From: Parapedobacter tibetensis
GTDB taxonomy: Bacteria > Bacteroidota > Bacteroidia > Sphingobacteriales > Sphingobacteriaceae
NCBI RefSeq assembly: GCF_024704835.1
Contig: NZ_JAMXBE010000003.1
Span: forward strand, 186,001 to 250,000
Direction: 5' to 3'
Length of the DNA stretch: 64,000 nt
The position numbers were made by a program, and so were the translations under genes. Shown piece after piece: positions 9,957-18,096 of this stretch (its first letter is position 1; each line of letters starts with the position of its first letter). The notes beneath the pieces were generated by a model. That model was given only the letters and a program-made list of their open reading frames with translations, was not told the DNA's origin and did no database searches.

Positions 9957-10127
9957 TCAGTTGGTAAGCCCCAAGTAAAACAGAAGAAAAACAGCAACAA
10001 CAGAAGCCATTGTTAGCCAACTGTATTTCCGCTTTTCAGCTTTCGACCATTTCTCGTATCTATCAAAGTACCTTATATATTTATCATCTTCAAAAATGTA
10101 GATACATCCCCTGATAAAATTGCGCAT
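9957..10127 (-). CDS. Small single-span membrane protein downstream of the cassette A immunity gene
   Basis: A 56-residue frame from ATG 10127. The N-terminal half is charged and aromatic (IFEDDKYIRYFDRYEKW), and the C-terminal half is one membrane span (WLTMASVVAVFLLFYLGLTN). It starts 18 bp after the stop of the STM3941-like gene on the same strand, so it is probably its operon partner. AT-rich like the immunity genes around it. A second immunity protein is a reasonable guess; no family is recognised. Confidence 0.5.
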   Translation of the reverse strand: MRNFIRGCIYIFEDDKYIRYFDRYEKWSKAEKRKYSWLTMASVVAVFLLFYLGLTN

Positions 10128-10144
10128 TTTGCAAGCATTTATTA

Positions 10145-10684
10145 CTAAACACGTCGCGTGTTTCTTTTAAATTCTCGGGTTATCAGCGCTTCCAAATCTT
10201 CAAAGTTTATATTTAACGAGTTTGATGTTATTGAAATAGGAGAACCATAAGTTTTGCTATTCATTTCAGCAGCTCGTTTTGAAATAAAATTTTTAACTCT
10301 TTGCATATACTTCTCGGGATTATTGGTATGCAGTATTAAAAGCTTGGTTGACATAACTTGTTTTTTCTCTACCCAAGTAATATCATTCCACTCAATCAAA
10401 CCCATACTAATAGCATTTGTATTATTTGTTATTCCATATTCATCGATAGTCAAACCAGGTTCGTTATCAAATAATTTTCGAGTAATAAAAACCATGCAAA
10501 GTCCAAAGAAAACAACACCCGCAATACCACCAATCCGAATAACCTCAGGGTTCCTAAAAAGGATCGACAAAAAATCTTCCGGTTTAATAGTGGCCAAACA
10601 CCCGAGTATAACAAAAAGGGAAGACCCTGTTAAAGCTATTATAACCTTTCTTTTGCTCAACGGAATTTCAATTTTCCCACTCAT
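10145..10684 (-). CDS. STM3941-like membrane protein, probable immunity protein of cassette A
   Basis: 179 residues with two N-terminal membrane spans (VIIALTGSSLFVILGCL and IGGIAGVVFFGLCMVFI), then a PH-like cytoplasmic part (EPGLTIDEYGITNN, IEWNDITWVE). The start IPLSKRK and the order of elements fit the STM3941 family, which often sits beside polymorphic toxins. It follows the cassette A toxin tip by 15 bp on the same strand. The DNA is more AT-rich than the RHS genes. Immunity against a membrane-acting tip is inference from position and from the glycine-zipper tip. Confidence 0.7.
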   Translation of the reverse strand: MSGKIEIPLSKRKVIIALTGSSLFVILGCLATIKPEDFLSILFRNPEVIRIGGIAGVVFFGLCMVFITRKLFDNEPGLTIDEYGITNNTNAISMGLIEWNDITWVEKKQVMSTKLLILHTNNPEKYMQRVKNFISKRAAEMNSKTYGSPISITSNSLNINFEDLEALITREFKRNTRRV

Positions 10685-10699
10685 AATCAGTAGTTTAAA

Positions 10700-11247
10700 T
10701 TATCTTCCATGATATAAATTTATAGCACCTTGACCAGCGCTTGACCCCAAACTGCTTCCTGCAAAACCTCCCACAAAACCACCGATTATCGCCCCAGGTA
10801 TAACTCCAACTGCTGCACTTTGTGTATTATATCCAAATTGACCTCCGTCCATCTGATAGCCATTATAAGTTTCTATCCCACCAATAACGGCTGTAGCTAC
10901 TATCGCGGCACCACCGGCCAGTTTATAGCGGCTTGCAGCCTTAAACGCTCTAATCCAAGATGTGTTAGCCCAGGACGTAACTGTCACCTCATCCAGCATC
11001 CGACTAAACCCATTTTCGGCATCAAAGTATTGTTTATTGAGGCCCCGCTATTATTATTCAAGTAGCCCAAAAAATTGGCAATCTCATTAGCGTCATCTAT
11101 GATGATATTCCCACCTGAATCAACCCAGTACATACCGGTCGGATCATGGAAAACAATCGGGTTGCTCCCGACATAGGAGTACGGTGAAAATGAAGTATAC
11201 ATCTCCGCCATCGGATCAGCCACCCCCCACCTGCCGATCACCGGGTT
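10700..11247 (-). pseudogene. Orphan RHS cassette A: core end plus glycine-zipper tip, frameshifted
   Basis: The upstream half (to about 11040) reads PVIGRWGVADPMAEMY, SPYSYVGSNPIVFHDPTGMY and FLGYLNNNSGAS. The downstream half continues in another frame as QYFDAENGFSRMLDEVTVT and a tip rich in Gly/Ala (AAVGVIPGAIIGGFVGGFAG), ending INLYHGR. One frameshift lies near 11030-11045. The linker resembles that of the intact RHS gene at 21143 (DNGYSYELDEVVVTG). The glycine-zipper tip suggests a membrane-inserting toxin (inference). There is no start codon of its own; it would need to join an RHS core. Confidence 0.75.
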
Positions 11248-11265
11248 CCCGAGACTACGCTCGGG
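11248..11265. repeat. Short palindrome at the 5' edge of cassette A
   Basis: CCCGAG and CTCGGG separated by six bases, exactly where similarity to the RHS core ends. It may mark the join with unrelated DNA, or be a dispersed extragenic palindrome. Confidence 0.5.
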
Positions 11266-11344
11266 ACTGGCTCCCAACCTCGCGACGTAACCGACCGAAG
11301 GGAGCTCATGAGCACCGCTGAAAACAGACACGATTGCGAATAAT

Positions 11345-11510
11345 CGTACTGCTTTCCACGGATTTTTCGCGTTTCCGCCGTTTTCCTTACAGCTGGATTT
11401 TTGTTTGCTCAAAGAACGTCTTGCCTTCCAAAGATAAGGTTTTCACAGATTGTCCGGCTACTGTTTTCTATAGTTGTTTTCCGGGGTCGTGCTTTCATGG
11501 GTTAGCCAAT
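11345..11510. repeat. Direct repeat R1 upstream of cassette A (copy of 16168-16310)
   Basis: Shares CCACGGATTTTTCGCGTT, CCGTTTTCCTTACAGC, GCTCAAAGAACGTCTT, CCAAAGATAAG and GATTGTCCGGC with R2 at 16168-16310, in the same order and spacing. Both copies lie upstream of an orphan RHS cassette, and both are followed on the right by a small regulator or toxin module. It does not encode a recognisable protein. Confidence 0.75.
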
Positions 11511-11669
11511 CCGTACCATTAAAGAACCCCCAGGCGTAGTCTGGACTACGCTGGTAACAATGAACGGAATGTCAAAAATATGTGCTAATTTTGTAAGAAG
11601 TCATTTGAATATGTACGCTGCAATTAGAACCATATACGAAAATGGTCTATTGAAATAATTTCATCGGTT

Positions 11670-11903
11670 ATGAGACTACAGGTAATACAGGACAGCAAGG
11701 GGAAAGCCACCGGGGTGTATATCCCCATTAAGGAATGGAAGGAACTCAAAAAACAGTACCGGGATTTGGAGGCCTTGGAATACGAGGAACCCGCCAAAGA
11801 GCAGATTTTGCAGGAGCTTAGGGAAGCGGTAAACGAACTTAAACTGGTGGAGCAGGGCAAACTGAAAGCCCGGCCCGCACAAGAGCTTCTGGATGAGCTA
11901 TAA
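11670..11903 (+). CDS. Type II antitoxin of the RelE-like pair
   Basis: 77 residues: MRLQVIQDSKGKATGVYIP at the N-terminus forms a short beta/turn part that may bind DNA. A long charged helix rich in Glu and Lys follows (EWKELKKQYRDLEALEYEEP and on), as in antitoxins that wrap around RelE toxins. Its 3' end overlaps the toxin start by 11 bp. A TAATTTTG element at 11584-11591 fits a Bacteroidota -7 box. It is GC-poorer than the RHS cores. Family placement is by size, charge pattern and partner; no more precise name is given. Confidence 0.7.
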   Translation: MRLQVIQDSKGKATGVYIPIKEWKELKKQYRDLEALEYEEPAKEQILQELREAVNELKLVEQGKLKARPAQELLDEL

Positions 11904-12219
11904 CATTGCTTCCATACCGCTTTTTGACAAGCAGGCCAAACGGCTGGCCAAGAAGTACCCTTCGCTCAAAAAGGATTTGGCCGTGCTGATAGAAAAGCTC
12001 GCCGATGAGCCGGAACAAGGCACGGCCCTCGGCAACAGCTTTTATAAAATACGCCTTGCCATCGCTTCCAAAGGCAAAGGGAAGTCCGGTGGGGCGCGGG
12101 TGGTTACCTACGTGAAAGTGGCCCGCAATACGGTTTACCTCTCCTCCATCTTTGACAAGTCCGAAAGAAGCACCATCACGGACAAGGAACTTGAACAGAT
12201 TTTCAGGATGATTCCATAG
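11893..12219 (+). CDS. RelE/ParE-superfamily toxin
   Basis: 108 residues. Pattern FDKQAKRLAKKYPSLKKDL, then LGNSFYKIRLAIASKG, GGARVVTYV, and NTVYLSSIFDKSERSTI, ending in ELEQIF. This is the RelE/HigB-like mRNA-interferase fold with the basic residues expected for RNA binding. It overlaps the antitoxin by 11 bp, typical for coupled translation. A 5'-truncated second copy lies at 20083-20439. Cellular target (ribosome-bound mRNA) is known for the family only. Confidence 0.82.
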   Translation: MSYNIASIPLFDKQAKRLAKKYPSLKKDLAVLIEKLADEPEQGTALGNSFYKIRLAIASKGKGKSGGARVVTYVKVARNTVYLSSIFDKSERSTITDKELEQIFRMIP

Positions 12220-12222
12220 AAA

Positions 12223-12243
12223 AGCCCGGCGCGTGGCCGGGCT
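12223..12243 (-). terminator. GCCCGGC hairpin with T-tract on the minus strand
   Basis: AGCCCGGC, a five-base loop, GCCGGGCT. On the minus strand it runs into TTTTCT, so it best ends transcription from the cassette B immunity gene (stop at 12270) before it runs into the toxin gene. Near-identical hairpins are at 18042-18063 and 20443-20464. Confidence 0.75.
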
Positions 12244-12269
12244 GGAAGGATTTACTTTTTCAGTCGTTG

Positions 12270-12740
12270 TTATGCTGATCCATTAACATTTAGCTGGTAC
12301 AGGGTGCCTTTGTCAAGATTGACTTTTATATTCCAATAATGGCTGCATCCATCCAAGACTGATTCTACTTCGTTAGCCAGCCTTTTCTCATCAGCATTGG
12401 ATTTCCAGATAAAGTTTATCCAAATCACCTTTTCGCCTGCTTCATTCACAAAGCCGACATACTGCCTAATATACTTCTTAAGGTTCTTATGGATGACAGG
12501 ACAACCCCCTCCCTGATTGTTCATGGGGCTGTTGACTGCTGCCAAACCATCTTTCACAACTCGTTCGGCCAAACGGATATCCTGTTCTTTTGGAGTGTAT
12601 CGCGCCTGCTGATTTTCTATCGACATAAGAACGAAGTGCTCTTTATCAAAGATGTACCCCTTAAACCCCTTGCCCTTTACCAGACAGAAAGGCTGGGGAT
12701 TGAGCCACAGCATTATCAGCACACTAAGCAATGTTTTCAT
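12270..12740 (-). CDS. Putative secreted immunity protein of cassette B
   Basis: 156 residues with an N-terminal hydrophobic export segment (MKTLLSVLIMLWLNPQPFCL). Conserved-looking Cys residues occur in GGGCPVIHKNLKKYIRQYVG and VLDGCSHYW. No family recognised. The stop of the cassette B tip is 2 bp upstream, so the pair is a toxin-immunity unit by position. An exported immunity protein would fit a periplasmic metallopeptidase toxin. Confidence 0.65.
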   Translation of the reverse strand: MKTLLSVLIMLWLNPQPFCLVKGKGFKGYIFDKEHFVLMSIENQQARYTPKEQDIRLAERVVKDGLAAVNSPMNNQGGGCPVIHKNLKKYIRQYVGFVNEAGEKVIWINFIWKSNADEKRLANEVESVLDGCSHYWNIKVNLDKGTLYQLNVNGSA

Positions 12741-12742
12741 AT

Positions 12743-13575
12743 CTAACGAACTCTATAGTTTATCGGCAAGCCATTCACATCGAGGAGTCTTGGCCCTGTC
12801 GGCTGGGATCCGCTGGACGTCTGCTGGACACCGTAGTGTGTCCTCAAAGGTAAACCAGCCTGCCCCCTCAAGACATTTTCGTAATAGACTGATCGCCATT
12901 CTGATTTGGGCAAACCCTGTTGGGTAGCCTGATAAGTAAGTCCTGCCGCATTTGTATGGTTCTGCCCATAATACAACACACCTTGGTTTGCGTCCCGGCC
13001 GTGGAGCATTTCATGTGCAAGCCCTACATATGAAGGTCTATCCATCGTCCCCCCGGTGTTAAACCCACTGGTCCTTGAACTGGGGTTGAAATTAATCGTG
13101 CCCCCCGACCCGGATGACCCCGCAGTATTCCCGACACCGCCTGTATCTCGGGTATATTCGCAAACGAAGCTATTGATTTATCAGGAGCAAAGGAGTTCGA
13201 TGAACTTTTCACTATGGTAAAGTTATTCGTAGACCCCTGCAGTTCCGTTAACATCGAAGCCCCTTCCTGCGTTGCGTTAATGGAACCCAATGCACCTGTT
13301 GTTTGTTTCAAAAAGCTCTTGACCTTTCCTGTATATGCAGAACCATCCTTGTTATAAAGATTCCCTCCTTCGTACCGCAGTGTTTCCTTCCCACCCAAAC
13401 CTAAAAATCCTGTCCTGTGCGTAACCCAAAGACTGTCGCCATTAATATCAATATGTTTGATGGGATCAAGCCCTCCGTATTGATACGGTGTCAAACCATA
13501 ATATTTCTCTGCGAACCTGTCTATAGTCCCGAAACGAGCAATAACCGGGTCATACAGCCTCGCGCCGTAGTCGTA
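12743..13575 (-). pseudogene. Orphan RHS cassette B: core end plus HExxH metallopeptidase tip, frameshifted
   Basis: From the seam at 13575 it reads [39 protein letters not shown], then a ~110-residue linker. After a frameshift (between about 13130 and 13180) the frame continues as EYTRDTGGVGNTAG, TINFNPSSRTSG and RPSYVGLAHEMLHGRD. HEMLH is a zinc-binding HExxH motif in a setting like the M91/NleD-type peptidase tips of polymorphic toxins. No start codon of its own: the first codon follows the cassette C immunity stop by three bases. Silent unless joined to a core. Confidence 0.78.
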
Positions 13576-13578
13576 CCA

Positions 13579-14082
13579 TTACAAATATCGAATATCCCAA
13601 AGTTTATATCTATTTATAGATTTGACAATCTCATTCAGAAAACGCGATTGGTGGCTCTTGCTTGTTAAACATTCAATACTAACGGGAAAATCGTGACGTT
13701 TTATAAGATTTTTCTTTATCATAAAGCCAAATACATCTCCATCTAATTCATAACCGCACTCCTTAATGTCCTTATCTAATTCTTCCATGGAGGGAAGGTC
13801 ATACTCACCCACCCCATTTTCTTTGGAGACCAAGTGCTCAGCTACTTTACCTTTCGCCAGTCTATAAATCTCTATACTGTCTTGCGTGTATGTCCAGACC
13901 GTAGAGAATGTTGCATATGTAGAAGCAAGATAAAATGCATTTCCATTGCGTTCAAAAAGCGAAAGCATAATCTTATCTGTATACTTTTTGTTCTTATTCA
14001 CGGCATATTGCATTGAATTACACGATATAAGAAAAGCTATTGTAGCAAACAAGCAACATCCGAGTCTAGTTATTTTTGTCAT
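13579..14082 (-). CDS. Putative lipoprotein immunity protein of cassette C
   Basis: 167 residues with a lipoprotein signal (CCLFATIAFLISCNS, lipobox Cys after LIS). The rest is a mixed alpha/beta domain with no family recognised. It follows the cassette C tip by 6 bp and ends 3 bp before the cassette B seam. AT-rich compared with RHS genes. Outer-membrane or periplasmic location suggests that the matching toxin acts outside the cytoplasm (inference). Confidence 0.65.
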   Translation of the reverse strand: MTKITRLGCCLFATIAFLISCNSMQYAVNKNKKYTDKIMLSLFERNGNAFYLASTYATFSTVWTYTQDSIEIYRLAKGKVAEHLVSKENGVGEYDLPSMEELDKDIKECGYELDGDVFGFMIKKNLIKRHDFPVSIECLTSKSHQSRFLNEIVKSINRYKLWDIRYL

Positions 14083-14088
14083 CTGTAA

Positions 14089-14864
14089 TTATTTTCCTCC
14101 CATTCTTTTAAAATCAGAGTATTTAACGGTAATCAAGGTTCCTTTGGCATTAAAGAAAGTCACCGTACCATTTCGTACACCAATAACAAATGTATTCCCC
14201 TTATAGCCTCTATTGACCATATTGGCTTGCCCTGTATAATCTGCTTTGGAAGGATCTGAACCTCCTAAAGTCACCCCATTTATTGTTGTATTGGGATGTG
14301 TATGCCACCAAAAATCCACATTAGAAGCATCGACTGGCATCACATTTTTTCCATTGACTTTGAACATTGATATAGAAGCCCTTGCTCCAGGATTACCATC
14401 CTTATCCACAAAAGCAACCGCGCCGGGCCCTTCGTCCCATCTAGTGGCGTTTGATCGCCTGCATTGGAATGCCCGCCGTTTTCCTTCTGAGAGACCTTAG
14501 TGTCGTCTACAGAGTTGATAACGTCATCCATAATACCGCCGGTTGGCACTTTCATTACGTTTTCTCTTTCAGACAGGTCTCCTGAATAATTTTCCCCTGC
14601 TTTTGTTGCTTGTTTTACTTCTCTTTTAACAGCTCCTTTAACCAAATATGACTTATCCTCCGACTTACCATCATCTCCTATAAGTTTGACTGTTCCCCAA
14701 AAATTCTTTCCATAAATAGGGTCTCTTCCATCAGGGTCAATAAAAACGATAGGATTATTGAACGCATAATTATAGGGAGAGTGCCTGCGCATCTTCTCCG
14801 CCATCGGATCCACGCTTCCCCACCGTCCTATCACCGGGTCATACAGCCTCGCGCCGTAATCATA
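14089..14864 (-). pseudogene. Orphan RHS cassette C: core end plus JAB/MPN-like peptidase tip, frameshifted
   Basis: From the seam at 14864 it reads [38 protein letters not shown], a Lys-rich linker, then after a frameshift near 14430-14480 [19 protein letters not shown] and DFWWHTHPN...GGSDPSKADY. HTHP followed by SxxxD fits the JAMM zinc motif of JAB/MPN peptidases (a preceding Glu could be in the MFKVNG or upstream strand). It ends FKRMGGK. Only six bases separate the seam from the stop of the cassette D immunity gene. Confidence 0.78.
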
Positions 14865-14870
14865 TTGCTG

Positions 14871-15362
14871 CTATTTTTCTTGCAACCTAATCATTTGTCC
14901 TCCAGGATAGTCCAACTCGAAGGTATAATTCCGTCCCGGAATAGGCTTCATTTTCCCTTTATACGGCTTTTTGTCAGTATTATATATGTATAGCACCATG
15001 TATGCTTGTTCCAGCCAGTTCCTACCTATCTCGATTCCGTAGTTTAAGACATTCTGATTTCCTTGGGTTGTATATTGGTAATACTCGAACTCCAATAATA
15101 ATTTGATGCTATCATCCTGCGACAACAGATAGTCTAAGTCACTTTTAGCCAACGACAAATCGCCCGGATGGTATGATACAGGCACTGATTTTATATCCGT
15201 ATCCGAGTCAAGCATCACAATTTTTGGCCGGTAGATGGTTTTAACGATATTGCCGTCTATACTGATTATAAAGTCGATACCTTTGCCCCTCTCTTTATCT
15301 TGAGCCAAGAGCGCTAAATGGCTGAACACGGTTAACACCAGCAATATTATCTTTCTTTCCAT
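14871..15362 (-). CDS. Putative secreted immunity protein of cassette D
   Basis: 163 residues with a signal peptide (IILLVLTVFSHLALLAQDK). The mature part has many beta strands (FELDYPGGQMIRLQEK at the end). No family recognised. It begins two bases after the stop of the cassette D tip and ends six bases before the cassette C seam. AT-rich. Export signal suggests that its toxin works in the periplasm. Confidence 0.65.
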   Translation of the reverse strand: MERKIILLVLTVFSHLALLAQDKERGKGIDFIISIDGNIVKTIYRPKIVMLDSDTDIKSVPVSYHPGDLSLAKSDLDYLLSQDDSIKLLLEFEYYQYTTQGNQNVLNYGIEIGRNWLEQAYMVLYIYNTDKKPYKGKMKPIPGRNYTFELDYPGGQMIRLQEK

Positions 15363-15364
15363 TG

Positions 15365-16165
15365 TTAGTTTCTTAATATACGTATCACTGTCCTGCTTCT
15401 TAGTTCTATAACCGGATTAGTATTCCTGTCATAAATGGCTATGCCATTGGGTCGATTGGGTATATTCAGCGTCCCATTTGTGCCAATAGTAGCACTTCCG
15501 GGCTGAATAGTACCTAACGGCCCAACAATAATATTGGTGCCGAATTGACTAAATGTGTTTTGGTCTGTATTTGATGGCAAACTGGCCGATTGAGGAAATA
15601 TCATTGAGCCAACTTGCTGAACAGTGGTTGGGTGAGAATGGATAGACGCCTCGGCCTGTCCATAACCTCCCGGCAAACTTGGCAAAGTAGCATTTGCCGT
15701 CTGCACCCCATTTGCAGAAACAACAGGCATTGGCCCTGTTTGCCCCCTGACTACTTGACCATTCCCTAACACAATAGACGACTCTTCTCGCAAACCTCCA
15801 TTTGCTACTGTTCTATTCAAAACATTCAAACTCTCGGACAGCGCTGCATCACTTGGTAACTCCACCGCCGAACTCAAACCGCTGACATCAGTGTTTCCTC
15901 CGCCCTTATCGGTTTTTGAGACTGCTTTTGCTTCCTTACTATCGGTTACCACATATTTCTTTTGGTCATCTATACCATCCGTCCCTATCTTCTTCCCGTT
16001 AATATCATAAAGGTCACCGACAAACATGCCGTCAACATCTATGAATCGAATAGGGTTATTAAACCCATAACTGTAAGGACTCCATCGCCTCGACACTTCC
16101 GCCAACGGATCCACCGTTCCCCACCTTCCGATCACCGGGTCGTACAGCCTCGCGCCGTAGTCGTA
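15365..16165 (-). CDS. Orphan RHS cassette D: core end plus JAB/MPN-like tip, frame intact
   Basis: From the seam TACGACTACGGCGCGAGG at 16165 a single frame reads [39 protein letters not shown], a linker of about 80 residues, then [10 protein letters not shown]...[20 protein letters not shown] and a final strand ending VIRILRN. HSHP with SNTD fits a JAMM zinc site. A promoter and start codon are missing, and any product would need a junction with an RHS core. It is the only one of cassettes A-D with an undamaged frame. Confidence 0.78.
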   Translation of the reverse strand, partial: YDYGARLYDPVIGRWGTVDPLAEVSRRWSPYSYGFNNPIRFIDVDGMFVGDLYDINGKKIGTDGIDDQKKYVVTDSKEAKAVSKTDKGGGNTDVSGLSSAVELPSDAALSESLNVLNRTVANGGLREESSIVLGNGQVVRGQTGPMPVVSANGVQTANATLPSLPGGYGQAEASIHSHPTTVQQVGSMIFPQSASLPSNTDQNTFSQFGTNIIVGPLGTIQPGSATIGTNGTLNIPNRPNGIAIYDRNTNPVIELRSRTVIRILRN

Positions 16166-16167
16166 TG

Positions 16168-16310
16168 ACCTTCCACGGATTTTTCGCGTTCCGGCCGTTT
16201 TCCTTACAGCCGGATTTCCGCTTGCTCAAAGAACGTCTTACACCCCAAAGATAAGTTTTTTGCGGATTGTCCGGCCACTGTTTTTTACGGTCGTTTTTTG
16301 GGAACCAACC
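16168..16310. repeat. Direct repeat R2 upstream of cassette D (copy of R1)
   Basis: Begins two bases after the cassette D seam with CCTTCCACGGATTTTTCGCG and keeps the order of shared blocks seen in R1 (11345-11510). R1 and R2 therefore bracket the toxin-antitoxin pair and cassettes B-D, and could recombine. Confidence 0.75.
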
Positions 16311-16619
16311 TTAACCTGCCTGCGTGGCGAGCGCCCGCCGGAGGCACATTATTATTGCCTTTGGGCCTGTGCTGGTAAGGGTTAGCCGTCCGTCGCAGCA
16401 AAGGTAGCCCTCGAAGGACAGGCAGTAAAGGGCTTTCGCGGCATAAATGCTCGCTGCGCTCCGCTTTATTCCACGGTCCCTTGACAGCCCGCCCTTCTCC
16501 CGCTCTCGGTGGCTTAACGGAAGGCGACCCCGGAGGTGTACGCCTATTCTGCGTGACCGGAACCCGGAAAGGCAGCCCCCGTTGTGGAAGGATGGGCTTC
16601 GGTCTGCGGGATGGCCATG
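16311..16619. other. Non-coding element end between R2 and the primase remnant
   Basis: GC-rich stretch without a credible gene. It contains CTCGCTGCGCTCCGC and other short inverted pieces like those at the ends of Bacteroidota transposons. Probably the right end of the element that carried the primase remnant. Confidence 0.35.
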
Positions 16620-17365
16620 TGCGGCACGTCCTTCAGCGTAACCGTCTTACTGATCCGCCGCTTGCTCTGCAGCTCCCGCAGCGGGTACAGCACCGATTCG
16701 GCCCCGTCGAGGTCTTCTATCAGCAGCAGCCTGTGCCGCAGTTCCTCACGGCCGAAGTAGTAGAACGCGTTGCTGCTCAAAGTGGTGATTTCCAGTTTGT
16801 CCTCCTCCGGCATGAGCTCCGATACCTTCTCCTGCAGCCACGTCTTGTCCGTGCCGCTCGCCCCCAGGCACATCAGGTGCAGGGGTACCTGCCGTTTCCT
16901 CGATGTGTAGACAAGGTAGGCCACCATCGCGTTGGTTTCCTCCCCGACGATGCCGCTGGCCGCTATCGCTTCCGCCGTGCGCTGTAATAGGTTATTTGAT
17001 TTCAGGAACTTCAGGGCTTCCCTGCGCTCGGATTCGGTGAGCTGCTTTTTCTCCGCCTGCTTCGGCTTCATCGCCTCCAGCCGCTCCGCACGGTAATCCT
17101 CCAGCGCCGCTGTGAGGTTATTCAGCATCTAGGCCAGTTCGCTTTCCGTCATGTCCAGTGCCTCCGAGGCCCGCTCGGCCAGCTGCCCGCACTGGATGCC
17201 GTTGTACAGGTCAAGGTTGTGCCGGTAGGCTTTGCCCGGTTTGCCCTGTATGGTGAGTTTCAGCGTAACACGGAGCCTGTCAAGCCCCGTGAGCTTGATC
17301 CCGCCAAGCACGGTGGCATGGAGCCGCCCCTCCGTATAGACGGGCAGCTCCGGGTTGTCCGTGTG
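16620..17365 (-). pseudogene. Remnant of transposon-type primase/P-loop protein
   Basis: One frame reads ELPVYTEGRLHATVLGGIKL, RHNLDLYNGIQC, then a TAG stop in frame after SELA, then MLNNLTAALEDYRAERLEAM, AYLVYTSRKRQVPLHLMCLG, AFYYFGREELRHRLLLIEDL and LYPLRELQSKRRISKTVTLK. This matches the middle of the CHC2/toprim primase found on Bacteroidota mobile elements. The Walker A region reads GASGTDKT, with Asp where Gly is expected. Both ends are missing. It is a dead copy, and shows that mobile DNA entered the cassette store. Confidence 0.7.
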
Positions 17366-17369
17366 CAGC

Positions 17370-17567
17370 CTACCCCCTGCCATGCCACCTGCGCGTGATG
17401 ATGAGTCTGCCCATGCTCGCCTCGATGTCCACGTAGGAACCTTCGTCGAAGCCCTGGTCCGCCAGCCATACCCCCGATATCCGGAGTTCCGGGACACGCC
17501 GCGTACCCGATGAAAGGTAGCGGTATTTCGGCTGTATCTTTATCCTTCTGCTGTGTTTTGCTGCCAT
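17370..17567 (-). CDS. SymE-like protein
   Basis: 65 residues. RKIKIQP-type start (RRIKIQPKYRYLSSGTRRVP), then ELRISGVWLADQGF, EGSYVDIEASMGRLIITR. This order (basic start, P-ELRLSG-W, GF, GR-IIT) is typical of the SymE toxin family, which has an AbrB-like fold. It ends right at the edge of the primase remnant, on the same strand. No antisense RNA can be judged by eye. Upstream (17570-17700) is AT-rich with repeated ATATC-like words and is shared with the divergent XRE gene. Confidence 0.65.
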   Translation of the reverse strand: MAAKHSRRIKIQPKYRYLSSGTRRVPELRISGVWLADQGFDEGSYVDIEASMGRLIITRRWHGRG

Positions 17568-17714
17568 GTTGAAAAAAAGTTTTTAAGACCTATCTATCAC
17601 AAAAGCAAAAGATATATCACAAACATGCAAGACATATCTGATTTTGATATGTTATTTATGTCGTTTATTTTTGTGTTAACGCCATACGATATGGCATTTT
17701 AAAGACTGATAGGT

Positions 17715-18035
17715 ATGACTTTCGGACAAAGGCTGATTACATTGAGGAAGGCAAGGAAGCTGTCGCAGGGCGATCTGGGCAAGGAAGTGGGAACCTCCGG
17801 CGACATCATCGGACGCTACGAGCGCGACGAGGTGACGCCATCCGTCGAGGTCGCTTCAAGGCTCGGCGTGTCGCTCGACTACCTCTCCGGCAAGACCGAC
17901 ACAGAACTGGACAACGCCGCCCTGGGCAGGATAAGGGGCATCACCGTCATGCCCGAGGAGGACAGGAAGCAGGTCTTCCTTGTCATCGATGCGCTCATAC
18001 GCGACTTCAAGGCAAGGAAAGCATACGCACAATAA
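17715..18035 (+). CDS. XRE-family transcriptional regulator
   Basis: 106 residues. Helix-turn-helix at about 5-58 (FGQRLITLRKARKLSQGDLG, TSGDIIGRYERDEVTPS, SLDYLSGKTD). The C-terminal helix (MPEEDRKQVFLVIDALIRDF) resembles the dimer helix of short phage-type repressors. Divergent from the SymE-like gene with about 150 AT-rich bases between them, so it may regulate that region. A broken relative lies at 9864-9955. Its 3' end faces the immunity gene of cassette E. Confidence 0.85.
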   Translation: MTFGQRLITLRKARKLSQGDLGKEVGTSGDIIGRYERDEVTPSVEVASRLGVSLDYLSGKTDTELDNAALGRIRGITVMPEEDRKQVFLVIDALIRDFKARKAYAQ

Positions 18036-18041
18036 CAAAAA

Positions 18042-18063
18042 AGCCCGGCTCAATGGCCGGGCT
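18042..18063 (-). terminator. GCCCGGC hairpin with T-tract on the minus strand
   Basis: AGCCCGGC and GCCGGGCT around a six-base loop, followed on the minus strand by TTTTTTGTT. Same sequence family as 12223-12243. It would stop transcripts from the cassette E immunity gene. Confidence 0.75.
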
Positions 18064-18096
18064 CAGTACATATGTGGTAATTACAAGCTAAACCAG

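Noticed and set aside
11300..11412. MSKQKSSCKENGG start as the true N-terminus of the cassette A protein
   Set aside because: This part is repeat R1 read by chance in frame; RHS similarity starts only at PVIGRWG near 11247.
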